Shown: one piece after another, positions 48,878-57,428 of the stretch
Position numbering within the stretch: the first letter of the stretch is position 1
Layout: every line of letters begins with the position of its first letter
From: Kitasatospora xanthocidica
Lineage (GTDB): Bacteria > Actinomycetota > Actinomycetes > Streptomycetales > Streptomycetaceae
Assembly (NCBI RefSeq): GCF_014656195.1
Contig: NZ_BNBY01000002.1
Coordinates: 466,351-530,350 of the forward strand
Direction of reading: 5' to 3'
DNA length: 64,000 nucleotides
Notes under the pieces: model-generated
What the model was told of the DNA's origin: nothing
Database searches by the model: none
The model's input: only the letters and a program-made list of their open reading frames with translations
Position numbers and translations under genes: made by a program

Positions 48878-50041
48878 GTGCGGGGGAGAACAGCGGACAC
48901 GGCGTCATGGCCGCGTCGTGCCACCGGAGTCCTGCTCGGCGTCCCGACCGCCGCGCTCGCCGCGCTGCACCTCCTGCTCACCGGCGCCGCCCTCGGCCCG
49001 TTCCTGCTCTGGCCGCGCACCCGCCCGTACGCGTACGGGAGCCTGCTGGCCGGGGTGCGCCGCCTCGCCGCGCTCGAACGGGCCCGGCGACGCGCGTTCT
49101 TCGGCGACCGCTTCCCCCGCCACTACCGCGCGGACGACCACAGGCTGCTGCGCTACCTCGCGGTGCGGGCCGGCGGCGGACTGGTCACCGGGGCGGTGCT
49201 GGCGCTGCTCGGCTTCGGGGCCGTCCTGGTCGGGCTGCTGGTCCGGGGCGTGCTGCGCGGCTCGCTCGGCGGGGAGGAACTGCTGACCCAGGTGCTGCTG
49301 GGCGGGGTGCTGCTGTTCCTCGCCGTGCAGGGCCTGTACTCGCTGGCGGCGCTGGACGCCCGCACCGCCCGCGCCTGCTTCGGCCCGTCCGAGGCCGAGC
49401 TGCTGCGCCGCCGCGTCGCCGAACTCGCCGACAGCCGCGCCGCGGTGGTCCGGGCCGTGGACGCGGAGCGGCGGCGGATCGAACGCGATCTGCACGACGG
49501 CGTCCAGCAGCGCCTGGTGGCACTGGCGATGCTGCTGGGCCGGGCGCGCCGCGGCCGGGAACGCGACCAGGACCCGGAGCGGACCGACGCGCTGCTACGC
49601 CAGGCCCACCGGGAAGCGCGGGAGGTGCTGACCGAACTGCGCGAGGTGGCCTGGCGGGCGTACCCGTCGGCGCTGGACACCCTCGGGCTGGAGGAGGCGC
49701 TGGGCGGGGTGGCCGGGCGCTGCGCGATCCCGCTCCGCCTCCGGTACGAGGTGGACGGCCCACTGCCCGAACCCGTGCGGACGGCCGCCTACTTCGTGGT
49801 CTCCGAGTGCGTCACCAACGCCGCCAAGCACGCCCGCGCCTCGGCCGTCGAGGTGCGGCTCGGACGGACCGGCTCCCTGCTCACCGTCCGCATCGAGGAC
49901 GACGGCGCCGGCGGCGCGGACCCGGCGGGCAGCGGCCTGACCGGCCTGCGCGGCCGGCTCGCCGCACTCGACGGAACCCTCCACGTCGACAGCCCCGCCG
50001 GGGGCCCGACCGTCATCACCGCGGAGCTGCCATGCGCGTGA
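48878..50041 (+). CDS. Sensor histidine kinase (NarL-type partner)
   Basis: This is a 387-residue HisKA_3 kinase. Three hydrophobic stretches occur in the first 160 residues (TGVLLGVPTAALAALHLLLT, then GLVTGAVLALLGFGAVLVGL and VLLGGVLLFLAVQGLYSLAA). The phosphoacceptor is His206 in RRIERDLHDGVQQRL. The ATPase part shows VSECVTNAAKHARAS and DDGAGG with GLTGLRGRLAALDG. The GTG at 48878 comes eight bases after a TAAGCT -10, so the message may be leaderless. The response regulator overlaps its 3' end. Confidence 0.92.
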   Translation: MRGRTADTASWPRRATGVLLGVPTAALAALHLLLTGAALGPFLLWPRTRPYAYGSLLAGVRRLAALERARRRAFFGDRFPRHYRADDHRLLRYLAVRAGGGLVTGAVLALLGFGAVLVGLLVRGVLRGSLGGEELLTQVLLGGVLLFLAVQGLYSLAALDARTARACFGPSEAELLRRRVAELADSRAAVVRAVDAERRRIERDLHDGVQQRLVALAMLLGRARRGRERDQDPERTDALLRQAHREAREVLTELREVAWRAYPSALDTLGLEEALGGVAGRCAIPLRLRYEVDGPLPEPVRTAAYFVVSECVTNAAKHARASAVEVRLGRTGSLLTVRIEDDGAGGADPAGSGLTGLRGRLAALDGTLHVDSPAGGPTVITAELPCA

Positions 50042-50676
50042 CCCTCGCCGAGGACTCGACCCTGCTGCGGGAGGGCCTGGTCCGGCTGCTCGCCGAGGAG
50101 GGCCACGAGGTCCTGGCGGCGGTCGGCGACGCGACCGCCCTGACCGCGGCGGTCGCGGCGCGGCGGCCCGACATCGTGGTGGTGGACATCCGGATGCCGC
50201 CGACGCACACCGACGAGGGACTGCGGGCGGCGGTGGAGATCCGCGCCCGGTGGCCGGAGGTCGGCGTGCTGGTGCTCTCCCAGCACATCGAACGCGGTTA
50301 CGCGGCCCAGCTGTTGGCCGCCAGCGCGGAGCGGGTCGGCTACCTGCTCAAGGACCGGGTGGCCGAGGTCGACGACTTCCTGGACGCCCTGGTACGGGTC
50401 GCGGCGGGCGGCGCGGTGATCGACCCGGAGGTGGTGCGGCAGCTGGTGGTGCGCTCCACCAGCACCGACCCGCTGGCGGCGCTCACCCCGCGCGAGCGCA
50501 GCGTGCTGGAGGCGCTCGCCCAGGGCTGGACCAACGCGGCGATCGCCCAGCGGCTGCACATCTCGCAGAGCGCGGTGGAGAAGAACCTCAACGCCGTCTT
50601 CGACAAGCTGGAGCTGCCCCGCACCACCGACCACAACCGCCGCATCCTGGCCGTCCTCCGCCACCTCGGCGCGTAG
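50032..50676 (+). CDS. NarL/FixJ-family response regulator
   Basis: This is a 214-residue regulator. The receiver domain has Asp52 (IVVVDIRMPP) as phosphoacceptor and Lys in YLLKDRV. The LuxR output is PRERSVLEALAQGWTNAAIA, then QRLHISQSAVEKNLNAVFDK. The ATG overlaps the kinase stop by 10 bases, a coupled pair. Targets are unknown; dedA just upstream is a candidate by position. Confidence 0.93.
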   Translation: MRVTLAEDSTLLREGLVRLLAEEGHEVLAAVGDATALTAAVAARRPDIVVVDIRMPPTHTDEGLRAAVEIRARWPEVGVLVLSQHIERGYAAQLLAASAERVGYLLKDRVAEVDDFLDALVRVAAGGAVIDPEVVRQLVVRSTSTDPLAALTPRERSVLEALAQGWTNAAIAQRLHISQSAVEKNLNAVFDKLELPRTTDHNRRILAVLRHLGA

Positions 50677-50725
50677 GGCGGAGGGCGGAGGGCGGAGGGC
50701 AGAGGGCGGAGGGCGGAGGGCGGAG
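50677..50725. repeat. 7-bp tandem repeat (GGCGGAG)
   Basis: About seven copies of GGCGGAG, one with GGCAGAG, follow the response-regulator stop immediately. They lie between convergent genes and have no coding role that I can see. Confidence 0.85.
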
Positions 50726-50754
50726 CGGGGCACGGGCGAGCTGGGCACGGGCCC

Positions 50755-51213
50755 TCAGTGGTGCCAGGCCCGCCCTCCCGTGTTGTGGACGAACCGCTGG
50801 AGGACCTTGAGGGTGGTCAGGTACTCCTCGTCCGTGATGCCCGCGTGGCGCTCGGCCCACAGTTCGTCCTGGAGGGCGGCCGCCCTGTCGAAGAACTCCC
50901 GCCCCTCGGCGGTGAGGTCGAGCCGCCCCCCGGCGGACTCGACGACCCAGCCACGCTCGACGGTGGCGTCGATCTCGGCGCCCAGGGCCTCCTGCCCGGT
51001 GTCGAGGTAGTCGCGCAGGACACCGGAGACGTCGTCGCGGGTCCGCGGCTGCTCGGCGCGGGCGAGCTGGGCGAGGACCCACCACTGCGGCTGCGTGGTG
51101 CCGAGCTCCTCCAGGGCGCCGCGGGTGCGGCTGACGACGGCCTTGTAGGCCGCCCAAGTCCAGTAGCCGATGGGCTGCTTGATCAGTTCGGCGTCGCTGT
51201 GCGAGTACTCCAT
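50755..51213 (-). CDS. MarR-like winged-helix regulator
   Basis: This is a 152-residue winged-helix protein. TQPQWWVLAQLARAEQPRTR, then DDVSGVLRDYLDTGQEALGA shows the helix-turn-helix region; VERGWVVESAGGRLDLTAEG is the wing. This fits the MarR family. The ATG at 51213 has AAGG nine bases upstream. Its promoter looks like a MerR/SoxR-type target. Direct repeats of CGCTCGATCG lie in its leader at 51245-51275. Confidence 0.83.
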   Translation of the reverse strand: MEYSHSDAELIKQPIGYWTWAAYKAVVSRTRGALEELGTTQPQWWVLAQLARAEQPRTRDDVSGVLRDYLDTGQEALGAEIDATVERGWVVESAGGRLDLTAEGREFFDRAAALQDELWAERHAGITDEEYLTTLKVLQRFVHNTGGRAWHH

Positions 51214-51286
51214 GGCCCGGACCTTCCGTTTCCCGTCGACCGTGCTCGATCGCGCTCGATCGCGCTCGATCGCTTCGATGGGACCG

Positions 51287-51317
51287 ACCCTAGAAGTTCA
51301 AGTTGACTTCAGGTCAA
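51287..51317 (-). promoter_or_regulatory. MerR/SoxR-like promoter for MarR-like gene
   Basis: On the minus strand TTGACC (51317-51312) and TAGGGT (51292-51287) are exactly 19 bases apart, as in promoters twisted open by MerR-family activators. The spacer contains TGAAGTCAACTTGAA, an imperfect palindrome near the SoxR box CCTCAAGTTAACTTGAGG. No SoxR gene is adjacent. Confidence 0.65.
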
Positions 51318-51346
51318 GTGCGGGGCGGGCCCTCGACAGCCGGCCG

Positions 51347-51616
51347 TCAGACCAGCCGGCGGTCCTCGAAGCACCAGCGCCAGCTCTCCCCCGGCTCGAA
51401 GCTGCGGATGACCGCGTGGCCGGTGCTCCGGTGGTGCTCGGCGGACCAGTAGCCGGGCGTGGACTCGCAGCAGCCGACGAAGCCGCAGTGCAGGCACAGC
51501 CGCAGCGCGACGGAGCGCTGGCCGAGCCGGTCGCAGTGCGGGCAGGTGGCGGTGAGCGGCGCCGGCTCCGGGCTGGGCAGGTCCGCGAGGTGGGCGCAGG
51601 GGCGGGAGGGGGACAT
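51347..51616 (-). CDS. UBP-type zinc-finger protein
   Basis: This is an 89-residue protein with a ubiquitin-hydrolase-type zinc finger: CAHLADL, then CPHCDRLGQRSVALRLCLHC, GCCESTPG, HHRSTGHAVIRSF and ESWRWCFEDRRLV. Cys and His positions are complete. Bacterial copies are common in actinomycetes and often sit near Na+/H+ antiporters of this kind. The function is unknown. It is divergent from the antiporter gene. Confidence 0.88.
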   Translation of the reverse strand: MSPSRPCAHLADLPSPEPAPLTATCPHCDRLGQRSVALRLCLHCGFVGCCESTPGYWSAEHHRSTGHAVIRSFEPGESWRWCFEDRRLV

Positions 51617-51672
51617 GGCCTCCAGGATACGGGGCGGCGGCCCCACTCGTGTGGTTCTGTGACGCTATATCC

Positions 51673-53274
51673 ATGAGTGGCCCCAACGTCCTGTTCTTCC
51701 TGGTGGCGGGCAGCGCCGCGGTCGCCGGCGTCGCCCGCCGGTACGGGCTGTCCGCGCCGCTGCTCCTGGTGGTGGCGGGCCTGCTGGCCTCGGAGCTGCC
51801 CGGCGTCCCCGACTACTCGCTCGACCCCGAGATCGTGCTGCCGCTGGTCCTGCCGCCGCTGCTGTACACGGCCGCCCAGGACGCCTCGTACTCCAGCCTG
51901 CGGGCCAACCTGCGGGCGGTGACCCTGTACTCCGTCGGCTATGTGCTGTTCTGCACGGTGACCATGGGCCTGGTGGCGCACGCGCTGGTCCCGGGGCTGC
52001 CGGTGGCGGTGGCCTTCGTGCTCGGCGCGGTGATCGCCCCGCCGGACGCCGTGGCGGCGACGGCGATCGCCCGCCGGGTCGGGCTGCCCCCGCAGCTGGT
52101 CTCGATCCTCCAGGGCGAGAGCCTGGTGAACGACGCGACGGCGATCACCGCCTACCGGGTCGCGGTCGCGGCGGCCGTGGGCGAGGGCTTCTCCTTCGGC
52201 AGCGCGGTGGGCGAGTTCCTGCTGGCCGCGCTGGGCGGCACGGCGGTGGGACTGGTGCTGATGTGGCCGCTCCAGCGGCTGCGGGTGCGGCTCGGCGACC
52301 CGCTGCTGGCCAACACCTTCTCGTTGCTGGTCCCGTTCGCGGCCTACGCGGCGGCGGAGGCCTTCCACGCCTCGGGGGTGATCGCGGTCGTCGTGGTGGG
52401 GCTCTACCTCGGCCACTACGCCAACTGCGTCGACTTCGCGCTGCGGCTGCAGGAGGAGGCGGTCTGGCGGATGGTCTCGTTCATCCTGGAGTCGGTGACC
52501 TTCGCCCTGATCGGCCTGCAACTGCCGGTGGTCGTCCGCAAGTTGCACGGCTTCTCGGCCGGGCAGCTGACGCTGTGGACGGCGGTGCTGCTGGCCGCTC
52601 TGATCGGGCTGCGCCTCGTCTGGGCCTGGCCCGCGGCGTACCTGCCGGGCCTGCTGAGCCGGCGGGTGCGGGAGCGGGAGGGCCGTCCGGCGTGGACCCG
52701 GCCGGTGGTGCTCTCCTGGGCGGGCATGCGCGGGGTGGTCTCGCTGGCGGTCGCCTTCTCCATCCCGGAGACGACGCACGACGGCACCCCCTTCCCCCAG
52801 CGCGACCTGGTGCTGTTCCTGGTCTTCGCCCTGGTCCTCGGCACCCTGCTGGTCCTGGGACTGACCCTGCCCGCCCTGGTGCGACGGCTGCCGATGCCGC
52901 CCCCGGACCCGGCCACCGAGACGCTGCGCGAGGCCCAGGCCCAGTACGAGGCCTCCGAGGCGGCCGAGGCCAGGCTGGACGAGCTGCTGGAGGACCCGCG
53001 CAACCGCGTCCCGGAGGCGATGGAGGCCCGGCTGCGCCGGATGATGGAGCGCCGCCGCAACGGCGTCTGGGAGCGGATGGGCGCCCCCGTCCACGAGGAG
53101 ACCGGCGAATCCGTCGACTCCGCCTACCGCCGCCTCGCCCGCGAGACCCTCGACGCGGAACGGGTGGCCCTGGTCGCCCAGCGCGACGCGGGCCGGATGG
53201 ACGACGAACTGCTGCGCCGGCTGGTACGGCGGCTGGACTTCGAGGAGGCGCTGCTGGAGCACACGGAGGACTGA
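51673..53274 (+). CDS. CPA1-family Na+/H+ antiporter
   Basis: This is a 533-residue cation/proton exchanger with about 12 membrane helices. Transport-site motifs are LGAVIAPPDAVAATAIARRVG, shown here in its core APPDAVAATAI, and GESLVNDATAITAYRVA. SWAGMRGVVSLAVAFSIP is in the second half. A charged cytoplasmic tail of about 100 residues with coiled-coil character follows (YEASEAAEARLDELLEDPRN). The ATG at 51673 lacks a site and may be leaderless. It acts in pH and sodium balance. Confidence 0.93.
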   Translation: MSGPNVLFFLVAGSAAVAGVARRYGLSAPLLLVVAGLLASELPGVPDYSLDPEIVLPLVLPPLLYTAAQDASYSSLRANLRAVTLYSVGYVLFCTVTMGLVAHALVPGLPVAVAFVLGAVIAPPDAVAATAIARRVGLPPQLVSILQGESLVNDATAITAYRVAVAAAVGEGFSFGSAVGEFLLAALGGTAVGLVLMWPLQRLRVRLGDPLLANTFSLLVPFAAYAAAEAFHASGVIAVVVVGLYLGHYANCVDFALRLQEEAVWRMVSFILESVTFALIGLQLPVVVRKLHGFSAGQLTLWTAVLLAALIGLRLVWAWPAAYLPGLLSRRVREREGRPAWTRPVVLSWAGMRGVVSLAVAFSIPETTHDGTPFPQRDLVLFLVFALVLGTLLVLGLTLPALVRRLPMPPPDPATETLREAQAQYEASEAAEARLDELLEDPRNRVPEAMEARLRRMMERRRNGVWERMGAPVHEETGESVDSAYRRLARETLDAERVALVAQRDAGRMDDELLRRLVRRLDFEEALLEHTED

Positions 53275-53396
53275 GCGGGGACCGGAGTGGGGGCCGGGGA
53301 ATCTTGGACGCCTACCGCCCGACGCCCCACAGGAGTTAGCGTCGTGCCCGTACTCTCCCTCACTCTCCCGTTCTCCACCGAGCTCCGAGGACATCC

Positions 53397-54188
53397 ATGG
53401 TCGACACCGTCAGCTCGCTCACCTCCCGTGCCCACGACCTGATGGTGGCGAGCCTGAGCAGTCCGGCGGCGGCGGGCGCCGCCGGGCAGGACGCGCACCT
53501 CGTCGCGGGCTTCCAGGACCTCATCGGGCGGGCCCTGGTCCTCGGCTCCGACGCCGGCTGGCTGGTCGCCTTCGGGAACTCCGGCCTCGCCGGTCTGGCG
53601 TTCAAGCACCGGCAGGTCGACCAGGCGCTGTACCACCTGGACGTCGCGGTGACGGCCGGCTACAACGACTGCCTGGAACTGCACGCGCCGGCCCTGGTGG
53701 CGTACCACGGCGATCCCCGCTTCCGCGCGCTGTACCAGCGGATGCGGATCACCCTGGCGGACCTGGACGAACTCCAGTGGCTGCACCGGGAAGTGGTGAT
53801 CATGTCCCAGGAGGCCTCCCAGGCGAGCGTCGACAACATCGGCCGCCGCGACACCGGCATATCCCTCCTCCCCCAGGCCCCGCTGCCGACCCGGGTGCCC
53901 AACACCCTAGGGATCCTGGCCTCCCGCCTCGAGGTCGCCGCGGTGCAGACCGCACTCCGCCAGGCCGCCTGGAACGCGGAGGTCAGCCGCAGCTCCGGCA
54001 ACACCAGCCTCAGCCTCATCGACGACACCTGGGACTACCCCGGCGCCCGGCGCGACGCCTGGGACGCCGACGTCCTGGACACCCGGCGCGAACAGGCCGC
54101 CGCGGCACGGGCGTTCGTCGAGCGTCCGGGCCTCTCCACCCTGGTCGTCCCCTGCCCGCCGCTGGGCTCGCTCGTCTACCCGGCCTGA
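53397..54188 (+). CDS. Hypothetical protein, helical, unknown function
   Basis: This is a 263-residue soluble protein that I do not recognise. The first half (about 1-145) is helix-rich, with FQDLIGRALVLGSDAGWLVAF and HRQVDQALYHLDVAVTAGYN, compatible with TPR-like repeats. The second half is less ordered and ends SLVYPA. No signal peptide or membrane helix is present. The ATG follows GAGGACATCC. It stands alone between the antiporter and a convergent gene. Confidence 0.7.
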   Translation: MVDTVSSLTSRAHDLMVASLSSPAAAGAAGQDAHLVAGFQDLIGRALVLGSDAGWLVAFGNSGLAGLAFKHRQVDQALYHLDVAVTAGYNDCLELHAPALVAYHGDPRFRALYQRMRITLADLDELQWLHREVVIMSQEASQASVDNIGRRDTGISLLPQAPLPTRVPNTLGILASRLEVAAVQTALRQAAWNAEVSRSSGNTSLSLIDDTWDYPGARRDAWDADVLDTRREQAAAARAFVERPGLSTLVVPCPPLGSLVYPA

Positions 54189-54242
54189 GCCGGCGGCCTG
54201 CCCGGGGCGGGGCCGTCACGCGGGGGCCGTCACGCGGGGCCG

Positions 54243-54728
54243 TCACGTGTGGTCGGCGGTCCCCACCGCTCGGACCCAGACCGGGAAGGGCTGGAGCACC
54301 GGCTCGTCGCCGGCCCCCTCCTCCGTCTCGTCGTCCGATTCGTCGTCCGTCAGCCTGACCACGCCGGGCTCCTCGTCCGCCAGGAAGGCGGCGACGATCG
54401 GCGCGAGGTCGTCGACCGGGACGTACGCGCCGCCGAACGGCAGCTTCTGCGGGCCCACCGAGCCGGTGGAGCAGCGCAGTTGACCGGCCTGCTCGTCGTG
54501 CCAGACGTAGAAGGTCGCCGGGCCGTCGTGCGCCAGGCCGTCGACCCGGGCCCGCAGCAGCGAAGCCGTCCGTTCGAAGGCGGCGACCACCTCGTCGACC
54601 GTCAGCGACCGCCGGTCCTCGGCCTCGGCGCTCAGCCACCAGGTGTTGGTCTCCCACTCCACCGGGTGGTCGTCCGGCTCCAGGGCCAGGGGTTCGTCGG
54701 CGAGCTCGGCGATGTACGTCAACAGCAT
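54243..54728 (-). CDS. Hypothetical acidic protein
   Basis: This is a 161-residue soluble acidic protein of unknown function. Aromatic-rich strands (HPVEWETNTWWLSAEAEDRR, FYVWHDEQAGQLRCSTGSVG) alternate with acidic stretches (DDESDDETEEGAGDEP). The features are those of a streptomycete-specific immunity- or SUKH-like small protein, but no family is claimed. The start ATG at 54728 begins 55 bases before the end of the kinase gene's intergenic space. Confidence 0.65.
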   Translation of the reverse strand: MLLTYIAELADEPLALEPDDHPVEWETNTWWLSAEAEDRRSLTVDEVVAAFERTASLLRARVDGLAHDGPATFYVWHDEQAGQLRCSTGSVGPQKLPFGGAYVPVDDLAPIVAAFLADEEPGVVRLTDDESDDETEEGAGDEPVLQPFPVWVRAVGTADHT

Positions 54729-54783
54729 CGCTGCAGTATGCCGTGGCCCGGCCCCTGGACCGCCTGCGGGGACCGGTCTGGGC

Positions 54784-56529
54784 TCAGCTCACCTTGTGCA
54801 GCACCAGCGGCGTGGCGTTGCCGCCGGCCACCGAGTAGCGGAGGTTGCCGTCCGGCTGGAGGTCGAGGATCCGCTCGCCGTTGCTGCCGCACTGCATGTT
54901 GTTGCTGTCGGTCAGCCGTGAGGTGTAGCGCAGTTGGGTCTTGGCGACGGTGGTGAGGGTCCAGGCCCCGGAGCAGTACCCGCCGCCGGATCCGGTCAGC
55001 CGGACCTGGGCGGCGAAGGTGTAGCCGATCCAGCTCTCGCCCACCAGCACGGAGAGCTTCCCCTTGCCGTCGGCGCCCGCGTGCTCGGCCTCCCAGGTGC
55101 CGAGGAAGGCGGGCGGGACGACGCTGGGCGGCATCGAGCGGTCGGACGGCTCCGGGGACGGGGTGGTCGGATCGCCGGTCTCGGGCGGGGCCGCCGGGGG
55201 TGTCGTGCCGGCCGCGGGCGCCCCCGCGACGGGCGGGTTGGTCGTGGCGCTCGCCGACGAACCGCCGCCCGCCGAGGAGGAGCCGTCGCTGTCGCCGTTC
55301 CCCAGTCTGACGATCCCGTAGCCCACGAGCGCCACCGCGACGACCCCGGCGGCCACCAGCGCCGCCAGTCGGAGGCCACGCCCGCGCCGCTCGGTCGGGG
55401 CGGTGGGCACGGCCGTGGGCCTGGCGGGGGCTACGGGGCCGGACCGCACGGGGTAGCCGTACGGGACGGGCTGCGAGTGCGCGGGCCCGGGCGGGACGGG
55501 GGCGCTGACGGACGGCTGGTAGCGGCCGGTCGGGGCGGAGGTGGCCGGGGCGGCGGGTATCGGGGCGGCGGTCGGTATCGGCGGCACGACCGGTGCGGGA
55601 GGGGCAGCGGCAGGGGCCGGCGCGTCCGACTCCAGGTCGAGCAGCTGGACCGCCGCCCGGCCGACCGCCGCCGACAGTTCCGCGGACAGCCAGCTGCTGC
55701 GGCCGAGCCGGGCGCCCGCCGTGCCGTCCGGGTCGAGCTGTGAGCGCAGCTGCTCCGGGGTGGGCCGGGCGGCCGGGTCCTTGGCCAGGCAGCCGAGGAT
55801 GACGGCGCGCAGGGACTGGTCGAGCGCCGCGAGGTCGGGCTGCTCGTGCAGGACCCGGTAGATCAGGACCGCGCTGCCGACGCCTTCGCCGAACGGCTGG
55901 CGCCCGGTGGCGGAGAGCGCGAGGACGGCACCGAGCGAGAACACGTCGCCGGCGGGTCCGGCCGGCCGGCCCTGGGCCTGTTCGGGGGACATGTAGCCGG
56001 GCGAGCCGATGACGTGGCCGGTCTGGGTGAGCTTGGTGGTGGCGTCGAGGGCGCGGGCGATGCCGAAGTCGATCAGCCGGGGGCCGTCGAGGGTGAGCAG
56101 CACGTTGGACGGTTTGACGTCGCGGTGCACCAGGCCCAGCCCGTGGACGTGGGCGAGCGCCTCGGCGAGCCCGACGCCGAGCAGGCGGACGGTCGCCCCG
56201 GGGAGCGGCCCGTGCTGGTGGACGGCGGAGGAGAGCGAGGGCCCGGCGACGTAGCCGGTGGCGACCCAGGGCTGCGGGCCCTCGGTGTCGGCGTCCAGGA
56301 CGGGCGCCGTCCAGGCCCCGCCGACCCGGCGGGCGGCGGCGACCTCATGGCGGAACCTGGCCCGGAACGTTTCGTCCCGGGCCAGTTCGGGGCGGACGGT
56401 CTTCACGGCCACGGTCCGCCCGCCCGGGGTCCGGCCCAGGTAGACCTGGCCCATTCCGCCCGCCCCGAGCTGCCGCAGCAGCCGGTAGTCGCCCAGGTGT
56501 CTCGGGTCGTCAGGACCCAGTGGCTGCAT
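54784..56529 (-). CDS. Membrane Ser/Thr protein kinase (PknB-like)
   Basis: This is a 581-residue Hanks-type kinase. Catalytic parts are the Gly loop LGAGGMG (21-27), Lys43 (VAVKTV), HRDVKPSN (Asp137) and DFG (154-156). A Pro/Ala-rich juxtamembrane segment (about 300-380) leads to one helix near 385-406. An extracellular Ser/Thr/Pro linker and a 125-residue beta-rich domain with two Cys (GGYCSGAW, NNMQCGSNG) follow. No PASTA repeat is seen, so the ligand differs from cell-wall sensing PknB. It is probably monocistronic. Confidence 0.93.
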   Translation of the reverse strand: MQPLGPDDPRHLGDYRLLRQLGAGGMGQVYLGRTPGGRTVAVKTVRPELARDETFRARFRHEVAAARRVGGAWTAPVLDADTEGPQPWVATGYVAGPSLSSAVHQHGPLPGATVRLLGVGLAEALAHVHGLGLVHRDVKPSNVLLTLDGPRLIDFGIARALDATTKLTQTGHVIGSPGYMSPEQAQGRPAGPAGDVFSLGAVLALSATGRQPFGEGVGSAVLIYRVLHEQPDLAALDQSLRAVILGCLAKDPAARPTPEQLRSQLDPDGTAGARLGRSSWLSAELSAAVGRAAVQLLDLESDAPAPAAAPPAPVVPPIPTAAPIPAAPATSAPTGRYQPSVSAPVPPGPAHSQPVPYGYPVRSGPVAPARPTAVPTAPTERRGRGLRLAALVAAGVVAVALVGYGIVRLGNGDSDGSSSAGGGSSASATTNPPVAGAPAAGTTPPAAPPETGDPTTPSPEPSDRSMPPSVVPPAFLGTWEAEHAGADGKGKLSVLVGESWIGYTFAAQVRLTGSGGGYCSGAWTLTTVAKTQLRYTSRLTDSNNMQCGSNGERILDLQPDGNLRYSVAGGNATPLVLHKVS

Positions 56530-56659
56530 GGCCGCGCTCCCTCGGGGGTCGGTAGGTCGGAGCTGACGCTACCGGTCCGGGGAGCGCGGCGGGGGTCGAA
56601 GACGATCACGGGCCGGAAAGACTGCCGACCGCGGCCAACTCCCCTGCTGGGAAGAGGTG

Positions 56660-57235
56660 TCAGGGACCCGTCGAGTCGGCGCCGTCCACCCCGTCCGACC
56701 CCGGCTCACCCGTCCCGTCCGGCTCGACGGGACTCGGCGTGCCCGCCGTGACCCGCAGCAGTTCGTCGTACGTCATCGGCACGACGGTGTGCGGGTGCCC
56801 GGCGGCCGCCCACAGCACCTCGTACTGCCGCAGCGCGGTGTCGACGACCGTACGCAGCGGGGCCGGGTGCCCGGTCGGGGCGACGCCGCCGATGGCCTGG
56901 CCGGTGGCCTCGCGGACCCGGTCGGCGGCGGCCCGGGTGATCGGGCCGGTGCCCAGCCGCTCGGCCAGGTAGCCGGTGTCGACCCGGTGGGCGCCGCTGG
57001 TCATCACCAGCAGCGGCTCCCCGTCGCAGAGGAAGACCAGGCTGTTGGCGATGGCCCCGACCGCACAGCCGAGGGCCGTCGCCGCCTCGGCCGCGGTACG
57101 GGCGGAGTCGGGCAGGACGACGATCTCACCGGGCACGCCGGCCGCCGCCAGCGCCTCGGCGACCGCCAGGCTGCGGGCGGGGAGGGAGGACGACGAGGAA
57201 GGAGAGGAGGAAAAGGAAGAAGGGGAGGAGGTCAT
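56660..57235 (-). CDS. YbaK/aminoacyl-tRNA deacylase-like protein
   Basis: This is a 191-residue YbaK/ProX-type editing protein that would hydrolyse misacylated tRNA such as Cys-tRNA(Pro) or Ala-tRNA(Pro). The core shows TAAEAATALGCAVGAIANSL, MTSGAHRVDTGYLAERLG and GQAIGGVAPTGHPAPLRTVV, which fit the family. The start is unclear: ATG 57235 has no ribosome site, and ATG 57271, in frame, lies inside a palindromic repeat unit and would add MSEPHGRRHDEP. The frame stays open well into the array. It is downstream of leuA on the same strand. Confidence 0.87.
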   Translation of the reverse strand: MTSSPSSFSSSPSSSSSLPARSLAVAEALAAAGVPGEIVVLPDSARTAAEAATALGCAVGAIANSLVFLCDGEPLLVMTSGAHRVDTGYLAERLGTGPITRAAADRVREATGQAIGGVAPTGHPAPLRTVVDTALRQYEVLWAAAGHPHTVVPMTYDELLRVTAGTPSPVEPDGTGEPGSDGVDGADSTGP

Positions 57236-57255
57236 CGGCTCATCATGCCTACGCC

Positions 57256-57428
57256 CATGAGGCTCGCTCATGCCATTTCCGCATGAGACTTGCTCATGAC
57301 GCCCGGTATGAGACCTGCTCCATGACCTACCGCCATGAGACCTGCTCATGACCCGCCCCCATGAGACCTGTTCATGAGCCGCCCCCATGAGACTTGCTCA
57401 TGACCGCGGCTCATGAGTCCCCCTCATA
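57256..57428. repeat. Palindromic repeat array B, 7 copies, 25-27 bp period
   Basis: Units on the plus strand begin at 57256, 57282, 57307, 57334, 57360, 57386 and 57412, of the form CATGAGACTTGCTCATG (on the minus strand CATGAGCAAGTCTCATG). The unit at 57307 has an extra base and the one at 57412 is more diverged. The period is the same as in array A, and orientation relative to transcription is the same. The last two units overlap the 3' end of leuA and encode its final residues ([10 protein letters not shown]). The array fills the leuA-ybaK gap. Confidence 0.93.

Noticed and set aside
51298..53394. Minus-strand frame of about 700 codons
   Set aside because: Antisense to the Na+/H+ antiporter, whose plus-strand motifs are clear.
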